A stretch of 64,000 nt of DNA, from the NCBI GenBank assembly GCA_963556255.1, contig OY744607.1:42968052-43032051 (forward strand), written 5' to 3'. Each line of letters opens with the position of its first letter. The first letter of the stretch is position 1. The notes under the pieces are model-generated. The model was given only the letters and a program-made list of their open reading frames with translations, had not been told where the DNA came from and ran no database searches. This document shows positions 32,855 through 44,473 of this stretch, one piece after another. This stretch comes from Allolobophora icterica. Its lineage: Eukaryota; Annelida; Clitellata; Crassiclitellata; Lumbricidae. The position numbers were made by a program, and so were the translations under genes.

Positions 32855-33140
32855 TCACGATAGTCTAGTGGTTAGCATGCAGGACTGTCAACCAAGAGGT
32901 GTGGATTCAAATCCCTGCCAGGGCAGAAATTTCTGTTGAGATTTTGGCTCCACCTGCATCCGCTAGCCAACTCGGCTATAATGAGTACACTGACCGTACA
33001 CTGTCTGTCGGAAAATGAGATGATGCGGGAGAAGACTGACCATACACCCTCATATGCCAAGGCTAAGAAATGAATTTGCTAACACTTCATACCCGTGGAT
33101 GCCTCTCAGGGTTGGGTTAAGGGACTGCTCTTCTTCATCT
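32855..33140 (+). mobile_element. tRNA-derived SINE in ADGB intron 4
   Basis: TAGTCTAGTGGTTAGCATGC head, B-box-like GATTCAAATCC, CGCTAGCCAACTC, CCTCATATGCCAAGGCTAAG, GGGACTGCTCTTCTTC end. Same family and orientation as 8816-9110. Confidence 0.9.
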
Positions 33141-33532
33141 AACTCGTTAGGCTAACAGCCCAGCACTTTTGAGGTTCTGAAAAGGCGCTTTTTCTATGAC
33201 ACTTAGATGCATCCATACATAAACTGAGGTTAAATTGTTAGTAGGTTGTATTCTAAAGCTGAATTCAATTGTCTGAGAGTTCAAGCACATGAATAGTTTA
33301 CAAACGTCACAATATGCTTATTTATAATAGTTGAAAATGACTTCAGTTGAAGTTAAAACTAGAGGTGATGAATGCACAGAAACATTTTTGAATATTCTAG
33401 TCTTTTATTGGCTTCTTGTAATGATTGTGTCAGCTAAATCTTACAATAGTGAATAGTTTGTGATAACTGCTGTAGTAGAATTACATTGTATATCTGGAAA
33501 TTCATTCATTTTGCTTCTTTTTTCTTGATCAG

Positions 33533-33613
33533 CTGCCTGTGATCGTGGATATGCACGAGGGCATAAACAACTTTGACCTCATGTCTACCAATGAAATTGT
33601 TCATCATAGTGAG
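33533..33613 (+). CDS. ADGB: ADGB exon 5 (residues 109-135)
   Basis: Acceptor TTCTTGATCAG, donor GAG|GTACAA. Encodes LPVIVDMHEGINNFDLMSTN, matching the segment after the WKRP block in vertebrate ADGB. A 27-codon exon, phase 0 on both sides. Confidence 0.9.
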
Positions 33614-33897
33614 GTACAAGAGTTTGTGGAATGCTTATTTAAGAACTTTATCTGGTCTTGGTCAGCTGATATGTGTGTGCTGGAATGTTGAAGTGCCACA
33701 TAAGTTGCACTTGTTTGCCATTTCGTGAAGGATGACTTGAAGTGCAAGTGAAATCTGTACTTAATACATGTGGAATTGCATCTTTTCTACCTCCTTAAAA
33801 AAATAATTTTGATACTAGTTCATGAATTATTATTACATAACCCCGGTTACATTAATTAATTTGACAGAAAAACAGCAGGTAGTATTAATAAGGTAGC

Positions 33898-34462
33898 ATC
33901 ACTACGGTCGACCCATAATCATCACTATGGTCAACCCCTAATCATCACTGGTCAACCCCTAATCATCACTCTGGTTTCCAAAACTCATCACTATGGTCGA
34001 CCTGTAATCTTCAATATGGTCGACCCATAATCATCAGTATTGTTTCCCCCTAGTCCACTCTGGTTACCCTTAATCACTATGGTCAACCCTAATCATCACT
34101 GTGGTCAACTCATAATAATCACTGTGGTAAACCCCAATTGTCACTATGGTTGACTCCTGATCATCACTATGGTCGACTGCTAATCATCACTTTGATCACC
34201 CCTAGTTATCACTATGGTCGACCCCTAATCATCAGTATGGTCGACCCCTAATCATCATTATTGTCAACCCCTAATTGTCACTAAGGTTGCCCATAATCAT
34301 CATTATGGTCGACTCTAATCACTATGGTCGAGCCCTAAACATCACTATGGTCGACCCCTAATCATCACTATGGTTGACCCCTAATCATCACTATGGTTGA
34401 CCCCTAATCATCACTATGGTTGACCCCTAATCATCACTATGGTTGACCCGTAATCATGGAAT
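33898..34462 (+). repeat. About 23-bp minisatellite in ADGB intron 5
   Basis: About 24 copies of GGTCGACCCCTAATCATCACTAT with variants. Many units contain the palindrome GGTCGACC. The last five units are nearly identical (GGTTGACCCCTAATCATCACTAT), so the array grew from its right end. Confidence 0.95.
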
Positions 34463-34559
34463 AAACTGCCATGCAATATGTGATATAGCTTCTTGTCTGT
34501 TTCTTTGCCTCTCTTTTCATCAATCATGGTCTTCTACTGTCTAGTTGGAAGCAACGCTG

Positions 34560-34615
34560 AGGAGTTCTCTTGCAGAGGTGCTATATAATCTGCAGTTACG
34601 ATTACGATAAGGGCA
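34560..34615 (+). mobile_element. LINE tail fragment (GTGCTATATAATC...ATTACGATAA)
   Basis: GAGGTGCTATATAATCTGCAGTTACGATTACGATAA, the 3'-terminal signature shared by LINE copies at 37860-37905, 52660-52700, 56226-56255 and 58590-58632. Confidence 0.6.
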
Positions 34616-34940
34616 CAAAGATATGTTGTTATTGTGAAACTGAGCAATAATGTTCTGGTATTCAAAGGGTTAGCATGCCAGACTGCCAGTCTAGGGGCTA
34701 CCCTTTAGCACAGTTTATGTGTATTTAGTCAGCTTTACTTGCCCTTAATGTATCTTCCAATAATTATGATGACAATAACAATAGTGGTAATAATGGTGAC
34801 AATGCTAATAATAATGATAATAATAATGATTATATCCAGTGAGAATGCTATGTTCGAAGAGCCTTCAGGCACAGCCAGAGCATAGTATGCATATATAAAC
34901 AGATTGTAATTTATCAAAGACAGTTTACATATGTTTGCAG

Positions 34941-35186
34941 CTGATGCGATGGATCACCAGCCAGATCTTGGCTCTCTGGCACCAGAGTGAGATAAAGAAG
35001 AACCCAGATGGTACTCATGTTCTACCGGTGCCAACAACCTTTGATCCGAACAACATACAAGAGACGATGTATACTCATCTTTGGCGCCCTTGGGAACACA
35101 TCTATGCGATGACAAAAGCAGGAAGGGGTCCAAACTGGCCACTCTACAATCCTTGTGGCAAATATGTTGTCAAGCTCTACTGGATG
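34941..35186 (+). CDS. ADGB: ADGB exon 6 (residues 136-217)
   Basis: The largest calpain-region exon. It carries LMRWITSQILALW, WRPWEHIYAMTKAG and CGKYVVKLYWM; the last corresponds to the calpain beta-strand before the VDD loop. No canonical G-x-C-W cysteine motif of active calpains is visible here or in exons 4-5. Acceptor GTTTGCAG, donor ATG|GTGAGT. Confidence 0.95.
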
Positions 35187-35289
35187 GTGAGTGGAGTGGG
35201 CTGCTGTACAGTTGTCTCGCGTACTTTCTCGTCTTAGCTAGGGTTTCTGCATTCACTTTTTACAAACACTTGAAACTGTTCATTTCCAC

Positions 35290-35370
35290 CAGGGTTGGGC
35301 TGAGAGCGCCTCTGAGTAGTTATCCTGGAGAGGCGCTATATAAATGCTCTGAATGAACAAATGAATACTT
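35290..35370 (+). mobile_element. LINE tail fragment with (TGAA)n end
   Basis: TGGGCTGAGAGCGCCTCTGAGTAG then GGAGAGGCGCTATATAAATGCTCTGAATGAACAAATGAATA. Same terminal block as at 58560-58632 but with a different microsatellite tail. Confidence 0.65.
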
Positions 35371-35594
35371 TTTTATTCATACTTTTTCTTCTGTGTATTC
35401 AATCCTTTGTATATTGATCGTTACGATCGTCATGCCAGGCCAGGCCATAATATGCAGTTTGTTTCTAGACCCAACTTTAAGTAAGAATGTTCTATTACTC
35501 CTGTTGTAGTAACTACTGTGGCATGAACAATAATTATAATGATAAAGGTTTAAAACCAGTTTGGCAAAATTAAGTACTATCGTCGACTAGAGTT

Positions 35595-35870
35595 GAAGTT
35601 AATAATAATAATAATAATCTTTTTCTTTAATTAAGCGCCTGCAAACGCACTGCGCTGTACAGTGAACATACATATAGTAGAAACGGCAGCCACGCAGGGC
35701 CCCTTACATACATGTAAACAGTAGAAGCACATGATAACAGTTTTACAGGAGTCGAATATAACTTTTTATACGGCAGCCAACAGGGCGCCACCACGGCCTA
35801 CTATTCATTTAACCACCGCTGCCACCTAGCAAGTGGAAGGCTGAATAAACCTTACGGGGTCTATGAGGTT
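35595..35870 (-). mobile_element. LINE tail type E with (AAT)n tail
   Basis: AATAATAATAATCTTTTTCTTTAATTAAGCGCCTGCAAACGC followed by TTACAGGAGTCGAATATAAC and CAGGGCGCCACCACGGCC. Homologous to 22385-22635. Confidence 0.65.
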
Positions 35871-36326
35871 CGATCTTGGTACCTACTGCTCTACACGCCA
35901 GTGTGTTATTGTTATCCATTACTCTACGCCCCCCCCCCCCATTGCATTTGCTAGGGATGGCTCACTTTTTCTGCCTTTCGAGCATAATTCATATGTGGAT
36001 GAACATTTCATTCTTATCAAACTATTTCCAGTAAGTCATTTGAGACTGGCTAGAATTGCCATCAGGAGTCTCTAATTAAGACATTATATGAATCTCCACA
36101 CAAATAGAGTAACAAACAGATGAAATAACTGTGCTGCGGCGTTAGGTAATTGTAATCAGAATCTCAAAATTCCTACAGCGCCCAAAAAAGCGCAGGAACC
36201 AGTATTATTATGTTATTATTATTATAATGTTATTATAATTTTATTATAATGTTATAATTTCATTTCAGATTACAAAAATTGCAATTACAATTATTATTAT
36301 GTTGTTATTGGTCTGTTTTCCTTTAG

Positions 36327-36466
36327 GGCTGTTGGCGTAAATTGATCGTGGACGATACACTGCCGTTTGATGAGAATGATCAGCTCCTGCTGCCTTCAAC
36401 TACTCTAAATCATGAACTCTGGCCAATGCTTCTGACTAAAGCTCTGCTGAAAGTTGCAGCCCTCGA
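36327..36466 (+). CDS. ADGB: ADGB exon 7 (residues 218-263)
   Basis: Encodes GCWRKLIVDDTLPFDENDQ and ELWPMLLTKALLKVA, the calpain 'GxWxxVxVDDxLP' loop and the 'WxxLLEKAYAKL' helix equivalents. Phase 2 at donor GA|GTAAGT. Confidence 0.97.
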
Positions 36467-37176
36467 GTAAGTAGGAGCAATCATATGCATTCTGTGATCA
36501 GAAATTCATCGTTTCCTATTTCTGTAATATGATTGATTTTATATTTGATGCCTCAGAACTCACTATTTCCCATTGGCTTTCAAGAATTTGGATGTCTAAG
36601 TATAATCTAACAGTTCTTTATCTGGCAACTGATTAACCGTGTGTCCGATTCGCATTTATGTGCGACCTTGTGCGCTTTAAAATTATTTGTAATAATAATA
36701 GTGGAAATGATCAGATATGCCTAGAAACATTGAAGTAATTTCTGTTTCCATATCTTTGGGTGTATTTGCTACACGTCGCGGCTGTTAAACTGAGTTGTAG
36801 CCTTGTGCCAGTTCCTTTACTTTGATTACTAATTTTCAAGGATATTGAAAAAGCCATCATTGCACCATTTTCCCAATTCTTTCATTGGATGCCTTTTTCA
36901 TTGGATGGCGTAGGGCCTAAGGACTTGAACAACTCCTTTGTTCCCCACTATGGAAAATGAGAGAATGTGCTTCATGTAACTAAAACAAATAGTTCAAGAG
37001 TTAAGAGTGGTAGCATGAATGTTTGTGAAGAAGATTTGTAGCTTAGGATGTCTGCTTACAAAAGAGTAATTGTGAGTCATTAACTATTGTAGTTTTACTG
37101 AGAGATGTTATGTAAACTCAGGATGTATAAACTAGATCTGAGGTTGCAATATGCAAGTTTGGCTAATGTTTTCCAG

Positions 37177-37266
37177 CTCTGGTTCAGGCCGAACATCAAC
37201 CGAATTTGGTGATTTTAGTCCAATCCACTGCCTGAGAGCTTGGCTTCCAGAAATTATACCACTCGA
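37177..37266 (+). CDS. ADGB: ADGB exon 8 (residues 264-293)
   Basis: Acceptor TTTTCCAG, donor CTCGA|GTAAGT. Encodes EFGDFSPIHCLRAWLPEIIPL, with the ADGB-typical AWLPE block. Confidence 0.95.
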
Positions 37267-37834
37267 GTAAGTACCTCACTGTGCAAGGGAAGCAAGATGA
37301 TGGAACTGTGCGGGTCATGATAAGCCGTGGGTAGTGAAATAGATGTGGAACATTGTGCAAATAGGCGTGGGTCAAATAGGCACAGTGCAGATAGACACAG
37401 AATCTGCAGGTCTTTCTTTATGATTTGGCAAACAGCTTGCCTGAGGAAAATTATCTTAAGTTTGTTCTAGTGGAATTAAGCAGATCAATTTTTTCTTTGA
37501 ATTAAAATTAAATTAGTGCATTGAATTAATTAATAATAATATATAATTTAATAATAAATAATTATAATTAATGATAATTAATTAATTAAATTAAAATTAC
37601 AAACCTAATGCATTTAATGCAGTGATTATTGCTGAGATTAAGTGTGAGTGTGTATGAATTAAAAATAAATGATAAAATTATTTAATTAATACTAAATAAT
37701 AGTACTAAATAATAATAAATAAATAATAATTAATTAATTTAATTAAAATTACTAGCATAGTGCATAATTGCTGTGATGCTATGCAAGACTTTTAGATTGA
37801 ATATGAGATTAATAGGAAATTTGGAAAGAAGAGC

Positions 37835-37915
37835 TCTCTGATGAGTTTCTCATAAAGTGGTGCCATGTAACTTTGCAGTTACAATTACGATTACGGGAAA
37901 GGTGCTAGAGCAGCT
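37835..37915 (+). mobile_element. LINE tail fragment
   Basis: CTGATGAGTTTCTCATAAAGTGGTGCCATGTAACTTTGCAGTTACAATTACGATTACG. It resembles 5870-5910 and 56200-56255. Confidence 0.6.
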
Positions 37916-38281
37916 ACCATTTGACCGCGGCGCTCTCTTTATGTACAGTAACATGTTTCCTTTATTTTCAGTTTGCCGCAGATGAAGTAAGATAATTGTT
38001 AAAGGAAATAAACGAACACGTTTTTGTTTTTGTTCTGTCTGAATTTATATCTGTTATGTTCAGTTCACGTTTGATTTTTATTTATTAAGTACTTGTTATT
38101 AATTAGTAACCTCTGGTACTTGAACATACCACTAGTGTAAACTGCTTAACTGTTACTTATTGACTGATCCTAATTATAATAATTGAGCTAGAGAAGTTCA
38201 TTACCTATTTTAGTTGAATTAATTTACATTAATTTTTTACTGGATAACATTTGTTATTGAAGTATGTATGGTGTAGAGACA

Positions 38282-38425
38282 TTGACTGACTGGCTGGCTG
38301 GCTGGCTGGCTGACTGACTGACTGACTGACTGACTGACTGACTGACTGACTGACTGACTGACTGACTGACACAGAGGGACAGACAGACAGAGACAAAGGG
38401 ACAGACAGACAGACAGAGAGACAGA
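38282..38425. repeat. (GACT)n/(GGCT)n and (CAGA)n microsatellite in intron 8
   Basis: GACTGACTGGCTGGCTGGCTGG, then about 18 GACT units, then a CAGACAGAGAGACAGAG segment. It has the same composite order as 7319-7600. Confidence 0.9.
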
Positions 38426-38566
38426 GAAAGGGGATTTATGTTGTAAATGTGTAAGTGTCAGTGTTAAGTAAAACATTGTGAAGCCATATATTTTATCTCT
38501 GCTCTTTTTGCCTCTTAAAATCTAGGTTGCAGTTTATGGTACGTCAGTATGTCCAGCCTATTATTG

Positions 38567-38573
38567 TTGTTAC

Positions 38574-38628
<55 letters not shown>

Positions 38629-38645
38629 TTATTATTATTATATCC
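38567..38645. repeat. (ATT)n microsatellite
   Basis: About 24 ATT units with one interruption. Confidence 0.9.
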
Positions 38646-38784
38646 TGGCAGTTTCTTCTGTCGGAATTATTTTTCAAAGTTGCCTTAATTTTTTAAATGC
38701 AATTTAAGACCCCGTGAAATGATCCAATTATGTGTCAGTTACTAATCTTGTGCTAACTTTGTTGTTTTCTGACTGATCTCTTAG

Positions 38785-38941
38785 ATATGAATACATGGAA
38801 AAGACGTGGAACCTGCTGAAGTCCACGCTGCCAGAGTTCCAGTTGCCTGATCTGCCACCAACAGAGGAAGGGAAGCCATGCGAGCCTGGTGACCCACAGA
38901 AAGATCCCAGTGCAGCTACAGTGCAGTCTGGCATCTCTGGG
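38785..38941 (+). CDS. ADGB: ADGB exon 9 (residues 294-346)
   Basis: Acceptor GATCTCTTAG, donor GGG|GTAAAC, phase 0 at the end. Starts YEYMEKTWNLLKSTLPEF (end of the calpain-like domain) and runs into a Pro/Glu-rich linker (PPTEEGKPCEPGD). Confidence 0.95.
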
Positions 38942-39700
38942 GTAAACCTGTCTTTCAATCTCAGGGGAGGTCCTCACTTATCTTGACTATAGTAGTTCTG
39001 ATGAGTGGATTGTAGTTTTGGAATGGGGTGTTGCATAGACGCAACCGTCGATTGATGCGTTGTTCGTTATGATTGCGGTGCTATAGAAGTAGTCTCAGTA
39101 GATGAGATTAGTGAAACGTGTTTTTCTGATGCATTGCTAGGCTAAACGAAGTGACGTCTTCAAATTCTGTGCAGTGAGATTTGAGAGCAGCGCACTGCCA
39201 TGTTAAGAAGAGCTAAGATTGGGGTTGATGTTCTGTTTATGGGTTGGGGCTGTGTTTAGAGCTTTTGTTGCTTTACATCGAGTAAGGTGATCTGATCTAA
39301 TCTAATCTAATAACTTCTGTAGCTCCTTTGGTATGATGCACAAAGCGTTAGTCATTTTCTAGTCGATGTCCGTTAGAGTGAACACATGTCGTAAATTATA
39401 ATTAATTGGAGAAGGTCGTTTGAAGTCTGATTGATCGTTCAGGGTATAAGAAGTCAAGCTACGACTGTTTATTTGTAGCATAACGTAGTGCTGTTATTGA
39501 TTTTAAGATCTTTGAGGCTGGTGTGGGTAGCACTTTTGTGGGGTACTTAAAACACTCTAGCAAGTGTCTAGATACCTACGAACAAAGTCGAACATACATA
39601 CATACCTCCATCAATTGCCACTGTATTCGAGCACCTGTTGGAAAGTGTCTGATGTATTGCTGTCTGAAGAAATGGTGAAAGAAGTAAGCATTCCTTTTAG

Positions 39701-39812
39701 GTCACTCCAGTGAAAGATGCAAAACCGGAAAAAGAACATGAGAAATTAGCCACAGTCGCCACCGAGAAAGTAGATGCCAAGATCGGAGGACGCGAAAGCA
39801 AGGCTGCAAGAA
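39701..39812 (+). CDS. ADGB: ADGB exon 10 (residues 347-383)
   Basis: Low-complexity Lys/Glu linker (KPEKEHEKLATVATEKVD) as in the vertebrate protein. Acceptor TTCCTTTTAG; donor AGAA|GTAATC, phase 1. Confidence 0.85.
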
Positions 39813-40225
39813 GTAATCATCTTTTGCAAAAAATTTTTGTCTGATTTGTTTTTATCTTGCATCAACAGTTTTTGACTTATTGTTGTAGGAAATAAATATG
39901 GGTTGAGTCCGCTACTGTTAAGTGCCCCAGTTTGGATTGAGTCATATACCAATGGCTTTTATTGCAATTATTTCAATGTAGTTATTTGTTTACCTGTAGC
40001 AGGTACAATAATGCGATTAGATGGTGGTAACAAAAACATTGCTGGGAGCTGTTAATGGGCTTCTGGAAATCAAGCCTGGTCAATGGTCATCTGCAACTTT
40101 ATTATGATTATCATATTTTTCCTGAGGTACATTTGATCCCTCGGGACTTAACCCATTCCCGCCTGAATTGTTTTTACAGAAAATGAGTAAATTGACGGTA
40201 CCCATGGTGAAACAACAATTGTCCA

Positions 40226-40735
40226 ACAAGGGTTACAGCTAAGCATATTAAAGTATATATTTTCTGAATCAGCAGACTTCTGGCTCTCAAATGTATATTT
40301 TATTGTCAACAAAACTTCATTTATATAGCGGCCTTAGAATGCCAATGCGCAAAACAGTCACCGATACACAAATGGAAAGTGCATTTCTCGCAACAGGTCA
40401 CAAACTTAGCATAATAAAGTATATATTTTTTTAATCAGCAGCTCTCAAATGTATAATTTATTGTCAAGAAAACTTCATTTATATAGCGGCCATAGAATGC
40501 CAAAGAGCAATACAGTCACCCATACACAAATGGAAATTGCATCTTGCAACAAGTCACAACCTTAGCATAATAAAGTATATATTTTCTGAATCAGCAGACT
40601 TCTGGCTCTCACATGTATAATTTATTGTCAACAAAACTTCATTTATATAGTGGCCTTAGAATGCCAATGCAAAAAACAGTCACCGATACACAAATGGAAA
40701 TTGCATTTCTCGCAACAGGTCACAAACTTAGCAAA
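40226..40735 (+). repeat. Three tandem 160-175 bp units inside the piggyBac-type element
   Basis: Each unit contains AGCATAATAAAGTATATATTTTCTGAATCAGCAG, TTATTGTCAACAAAACTTCATTTATATAG, AGAATGCCAATG and CAGTCACCGATACACAAATGGAAA. The middle unit is shortened. Starts are about 40226, 40405 and 40563. Confidence 0.85.
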
Positions 40736-40938
40736 AGACAAGGTTCGGTATTGGACATAGCTCCAAATCGCAAACCAGGTCCATCCCAAATAACTGGGTC
40801 GCCGGCGATCTGCAAATCTCCAATGAATTCATCGTCAGATGATGAAAATTCATCGTCAGACTCATTCATCACGCGCTTCAAAACTTCGGAAATCGGGATA
40901 CCTTTAGGCATCACTTCAAAGTTGTTTTTCGAGGACAA
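40720..40938 (-). pseudogene. piggyBac transposase N-terminal fragment
   Basis: A minus-strand frame of 72 residues: IPISEVLKRVMNESDDEFSS, then SDDEFIGDLQ. An acidic, Ser/Asp-rich N-terminus is usual in piggyBac transposases. The catalytic DDD domain and the C-terminal zinc finger are absent, so it is a remnant. Confidence 0.65.
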
Positions 40939-41614
40939 AATTTAACTTTATGTCGACAAACTACACTTCAAAATACGCGCAATTTTATGGACATCAAAAC
41001 AAATGCTGTTTTTAGGCATGCCATGTTGATATTATAAATACTTTTCAGTCTGTTTCAATGCCTCCCATTTCGGGTCGCTAGCGACCCGAGCCGGCGGGAA
41101 TGGGTTAAAATGCTCTAGAGAAATAAAATATCCAGGTAGGCTAAACATCGTAAAGTTCCAGCAAAGAGAAAGTGGTGCTAAAGGCAACAGCATTAAAGCT
41201 TTGGATTATTGTTATTATTACTATTATTTTTTTCCTCTGAGGTACATATGATCCATCGGGATTGCAGAAAATACTGTTATTATTTTTAATATTACTATTA
41301 TTATTATTAATATTACTATTATTATTATTAATATTACTATTATTATTATTAGCGTTTACCTAAGGTAGATATGATTGGCCCTATTTATCTGTAAGTTAGT
41401 AGAAAAATCATAACTTTGAGGTTCTTAAGCACACAAAGAACGCTTCATTGCAGGAACCAGTGATTTCGTACATGCTCGGTCACACAGTTTGGTATATTTG
41501 TATCGCCTTTTGGCATCTAAGACTCATAGGTTGAGTTTGAGTCTCTGCAATCCGTTGCATTCCATCCTGAAATGATTTTCTACCCTTCTGATTAGGTATT
41601 TCTTTATTATTCAG

Positions 41615-41668
41615 GCAACAAACCTACAAAGAAAGACAAAACTGAAAAGGAAGACAAAGATAAACTCA
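41615..41668 (+). CDS. ADGB: ADGB exon 11 (residues 384-401)
   Basis: An 18-codon lysine/aspartate linker (TKKDKTEKEDKDK). Acceptor TTATTCAG, donor CTCA|GTGAGT. It is phase-compatible with both neighbours, which supports it despite low complexity. Confidence 0.85.
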
Positions 41669-42123
41669 GTGAGTGATTTTTCTTAAGCTTAACCTGCGCT
41701 TTTACGTGACATTTAACTTGACATTCTTGAATCTGTTTCAAAACTACTAATACACTAACATCGAGATGAATTTTATTGAAGTAGTTTCCACACATATAAT
41801 TAAACAAAAATCAATCAATAATATCCCCAATAATAACAATCAATATTACAGTCACTTAAAGAATAAATATGAATAAATAAAAACCAAAAAAGAAATAATT
41901 ATGCCATCGGCCCGAGTTTGTTGGAGCTTGTAGGTGACTGTTCTGCATGCCTCTTTTTTTCCCTGTGAATAGAGGCTCTACATAAATCTATGATCATGAT
42001 TGAAGTTTCTTATCAGAGTAAATCAGTTTTGACTTCAGAGGGTGTTGCATACATACACTTTGCTGTTAACCTTGACAAACTGACCGTTTTCATTTTGTTT
42101 ATCGCTATACGATTTCTTTTCAG

Positions 42124-42239
42124 TTAGCAAAGTTGGTCCGTTATCCAACAATGCTGGGTTTGAACATGCTGAGCAGACTCCATTTAATGACCCTGAACAT
42201 GGTCGTCATACACTTGTGTCTGTCACCAAGCAGAAGTTG
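42124..42239 (+). CDS. ADGB: ADGB exon 12 (residues 402-440)
   Basis: Acceptor TCTTTTCAG, donor TTG|GTGACC. Product ISKVGPLSNNAGFEH...HTLVSVTKQKL; moderately protein-like. A SINE copy follows 110 bp downstream. Confidence 0.8.
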
Positions 42240-42349
42240 GTGACCGCATGAGCCGCAAAGGAAACGGCAAGTCATGCGACAGCCCAGCACCATGTCATGG
42301 ACCTTGTCATTTGCCCATTACTGATGTCCAGTGCTGGCTCAAGGGCTGA

Positions 42350-42625
42350 GAAGAAGAAGAAGAAGAGCAGTCACTTAAGCTAGCCAAGTGGCAGCCATGA
42401 GTATGAAGTGTTAGTGGCTTTATTTTCTTACCCTCGGCGTATGAGGGCAAGTGGCCAGCCCTCTCCCTTGCCATCTCATCTTCCAACAGTGTACTCATTG
42501 TAGCTGAGTTGGTCAGGGGCACAGATGGAGCAGAAATCTCGAACCAAATTTCTGCCCTGGTGGGGATTTGAACCTCCAACCTCCCGATTGACAGTTCTGC
42601 ATGCTAACCACTACACTATCAAAGG
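42350..42625 (-). mobile_element. tRNA-derived SINE, minus, ADGB intron 12
   Basis: The reverse complement of the 8816 SINE: GAAGAAGAAGAAGAGCAGTC (tail) to GGTGGGGATTTGAACCTCC (B box) and GCATGCTAACCACTACACTA (A box). Near full length. Confidence 0.9.
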
Positions 42626-43480
42626 CTGAAGAGCAGGGGAATCAGTGCTACCCCATGTTCCACTATACTACTTGGGTGCTTTGCTTGACTGCACTCCATA
42701 CTCCACCACTGTTTCGCACCCCCTCCCAACTGAAAATCTTGGTTGCATCCTGACATATATGTATCACTTGTCAAATGTCTACAGTGGGGAAACAGTCTCG
42801 ATCGAGTGTTACGTTGAGAACTCGACTACAGACAGGTTGGAAGCTAGCTGGCTAGCTGTGTTGCTATTTGTGTGTGTGTGCCCCCATTTCCCCGTAGTGC
42901 CTTCAGCACAAGAAAGTAGAAGTGAAGGTTATTTTCAGCAATGCTATGTGTACAGCTTCTTAAAACTAATTTGGCTATAGTAATGTGTTTTTCACGATTC
43001 TTCGTCCTTGCGTTTATTTTACGGGTTAAGTAGTGTCTGCATGATGTGTGTTTAGTGCAATTGTTCACGTTATTTTGTGTGAAAATATTTTGTTTTCAGT
43101 TTTTTTTTAATGCAGTTGTATGTATGCCTTTTAAGTTCATCTCAAGAGTGCTTCTGGAAAAGAATCCAGTTCGTCACTGATCCTTTGACCCTTGAAAACA
43201 AAGTGTTTTGCTCTTACGCTAAGAATCACTAAGAAATCGCCATAACACTAGAATACTAGTTCTGACTTAATTAAAAGTGTTGTGTCTTAAGAGATCTGTA
43301 TCCATCTCTCATTACAGACTGATGCTGCTTTTTGTGTGGAACTGAGAAATTTTATAGATTTACATTTACCTTACATTTGCCTCACATTAATTATCCTTAC
43401 ATTGTGCCAATGATACATTCCCTTTCATGTCATCATTTAACAAAGATTTCTGTTTTGTAACTTTTGCTGTGAAACCAGAG

Positions 43481-43597
43481 GAGAAACTGGTAGTGGTCGA
43501 AGAACAGCCGTTGCCTGAACACCCTGAGGTGATGATCTTTGTCGCCTTCCATGGCCTGCCAAAACAACCGACCAAGGTTACGATGCTGTCCGAAATG
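43481..43597 (+). CDS. ADGB: ADGB exon 13 (residues 441-479)
   Basis: Encodes PEVMIFVAFHGLPKQP and ends TMLSEM at donor ATG|GTGCGT. The acceptor is taken as AACCAGAG|GAG, because the alternative CCAG two bases earlier breaks the frame; the exact start is therefore less sure than the rest. Confidence 0.8.
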
Positions 43598-43859
43598 GTG
43601 CGTGCATTATCGGGGATACTTCTCGTAATGTTTGTTTGGAAGAATTGGTGAAAGGCTCTGTGAGATGTGTTTGTGCTGCTGTACTTAACTGTGTTCAGCA
43701 CATTTTCAACCTGTCTTAAAATGCACATATTTAGATCAGTCAGATAGCCATGAGTGGAGCGCTGTTGTGAGGTACTTAAAAGACATCGTATTAAGTGTCT
43801 CAATACATTAAATGCTGGTGTCTGATCAAAACTTATATCACAGGTGCTGTGATCCAGTT

Positions 43860-44135
43860 CGTCAGTTTCCTCAGGCCCCTCTAATTATCACCCCACAGGG
43901 TTTCCACTCCAAACTGAAGTCTCCCCTGTTCAAGAATTCCTACGCTAATCCATCCGATCCTCTGCTTTCCAAGCTTTCTCATCCTCAGTGAAACCTGCCT
44001 CAGCAGCTGCTCTGCCTCCTCTCTCTGGTCTCTCTGACAACTGGACTCCACTGGACATCTGTAGACAACCCCTCTGACTCTATGCAGCTCTTGTGAATAA
44101 GCAATTAGCTTTAGAAATTTTTAGTTTACGATTAC
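43860..44135 (+). mobile_element. 3' end of CR1-like LINE (type A), ADGB intron 13
   Basis: End of the LINE ORF (GFHSKLKSPLFKNSYANPSD...KLSHPQ) followed by a 3' UTR with TCTGGTCTCTCTGACAACTGGACTCCACTGGACAT and the tail TTTACGATTACGATAA. It is the sense version of 4255-4570. Confidence 0.75.
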
Positions 44136-44473
44136 GATAAATTGGTTTGTAAATTATGCCATTTCATCCTTTCATCTGTCTGCTTATCTTTCCACTCATC
44201 CTTCCACCCACTGACAATGTTTTTTTCTAAATGTTATAAACTGTTATGTAACCGTTTTTGTAATTCTAACTTCTATGGTACCAGCGTGTAAATGCACAAG
44301 ATATCAACCATAGAAAATTTTGAGCCTTTCAAAACTGCTGTGTGTATGTGGGTTGTATTGATGTGTGATTGGTATTGTGCTAGTTCTGTTATCTAACGAT
44401 TGTGAATTTGAGCCAACACACTCCATGTATATAGGTGACTGAGACAACTGTTGTTGATGTTGTCTTTTTGTAG

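Larger units (their letters stand above)
40152..41104. mobile_element. piggyBac-type element with TTAA duplication, ADGB intron 10
   Basis: TTAA (40148-40151) then CCCATTCCCGCC, and GGCGGGAATGGG then TTAA (41105-41108): a perfect 12-bp inverted repeat starting CCC next to TTAA, the piggyBac signature. A sub-terminal palindrome GGGTCGCTAGCGACCC lies at about 41072-41087. At 953 bp the element is far too short for a full transposase and keeps only an N-terminal piece (40720-40938, minus). The left half holds three tandem copies of a 160-175 bp unit. Confidence 0.9.

Noticed and set aside
42645..42980. 111-aa plus-strand ORF in ADGB intron 12
   Set aside because: No acceptor/donor phase fits the ADGB frame and no recognised domain.
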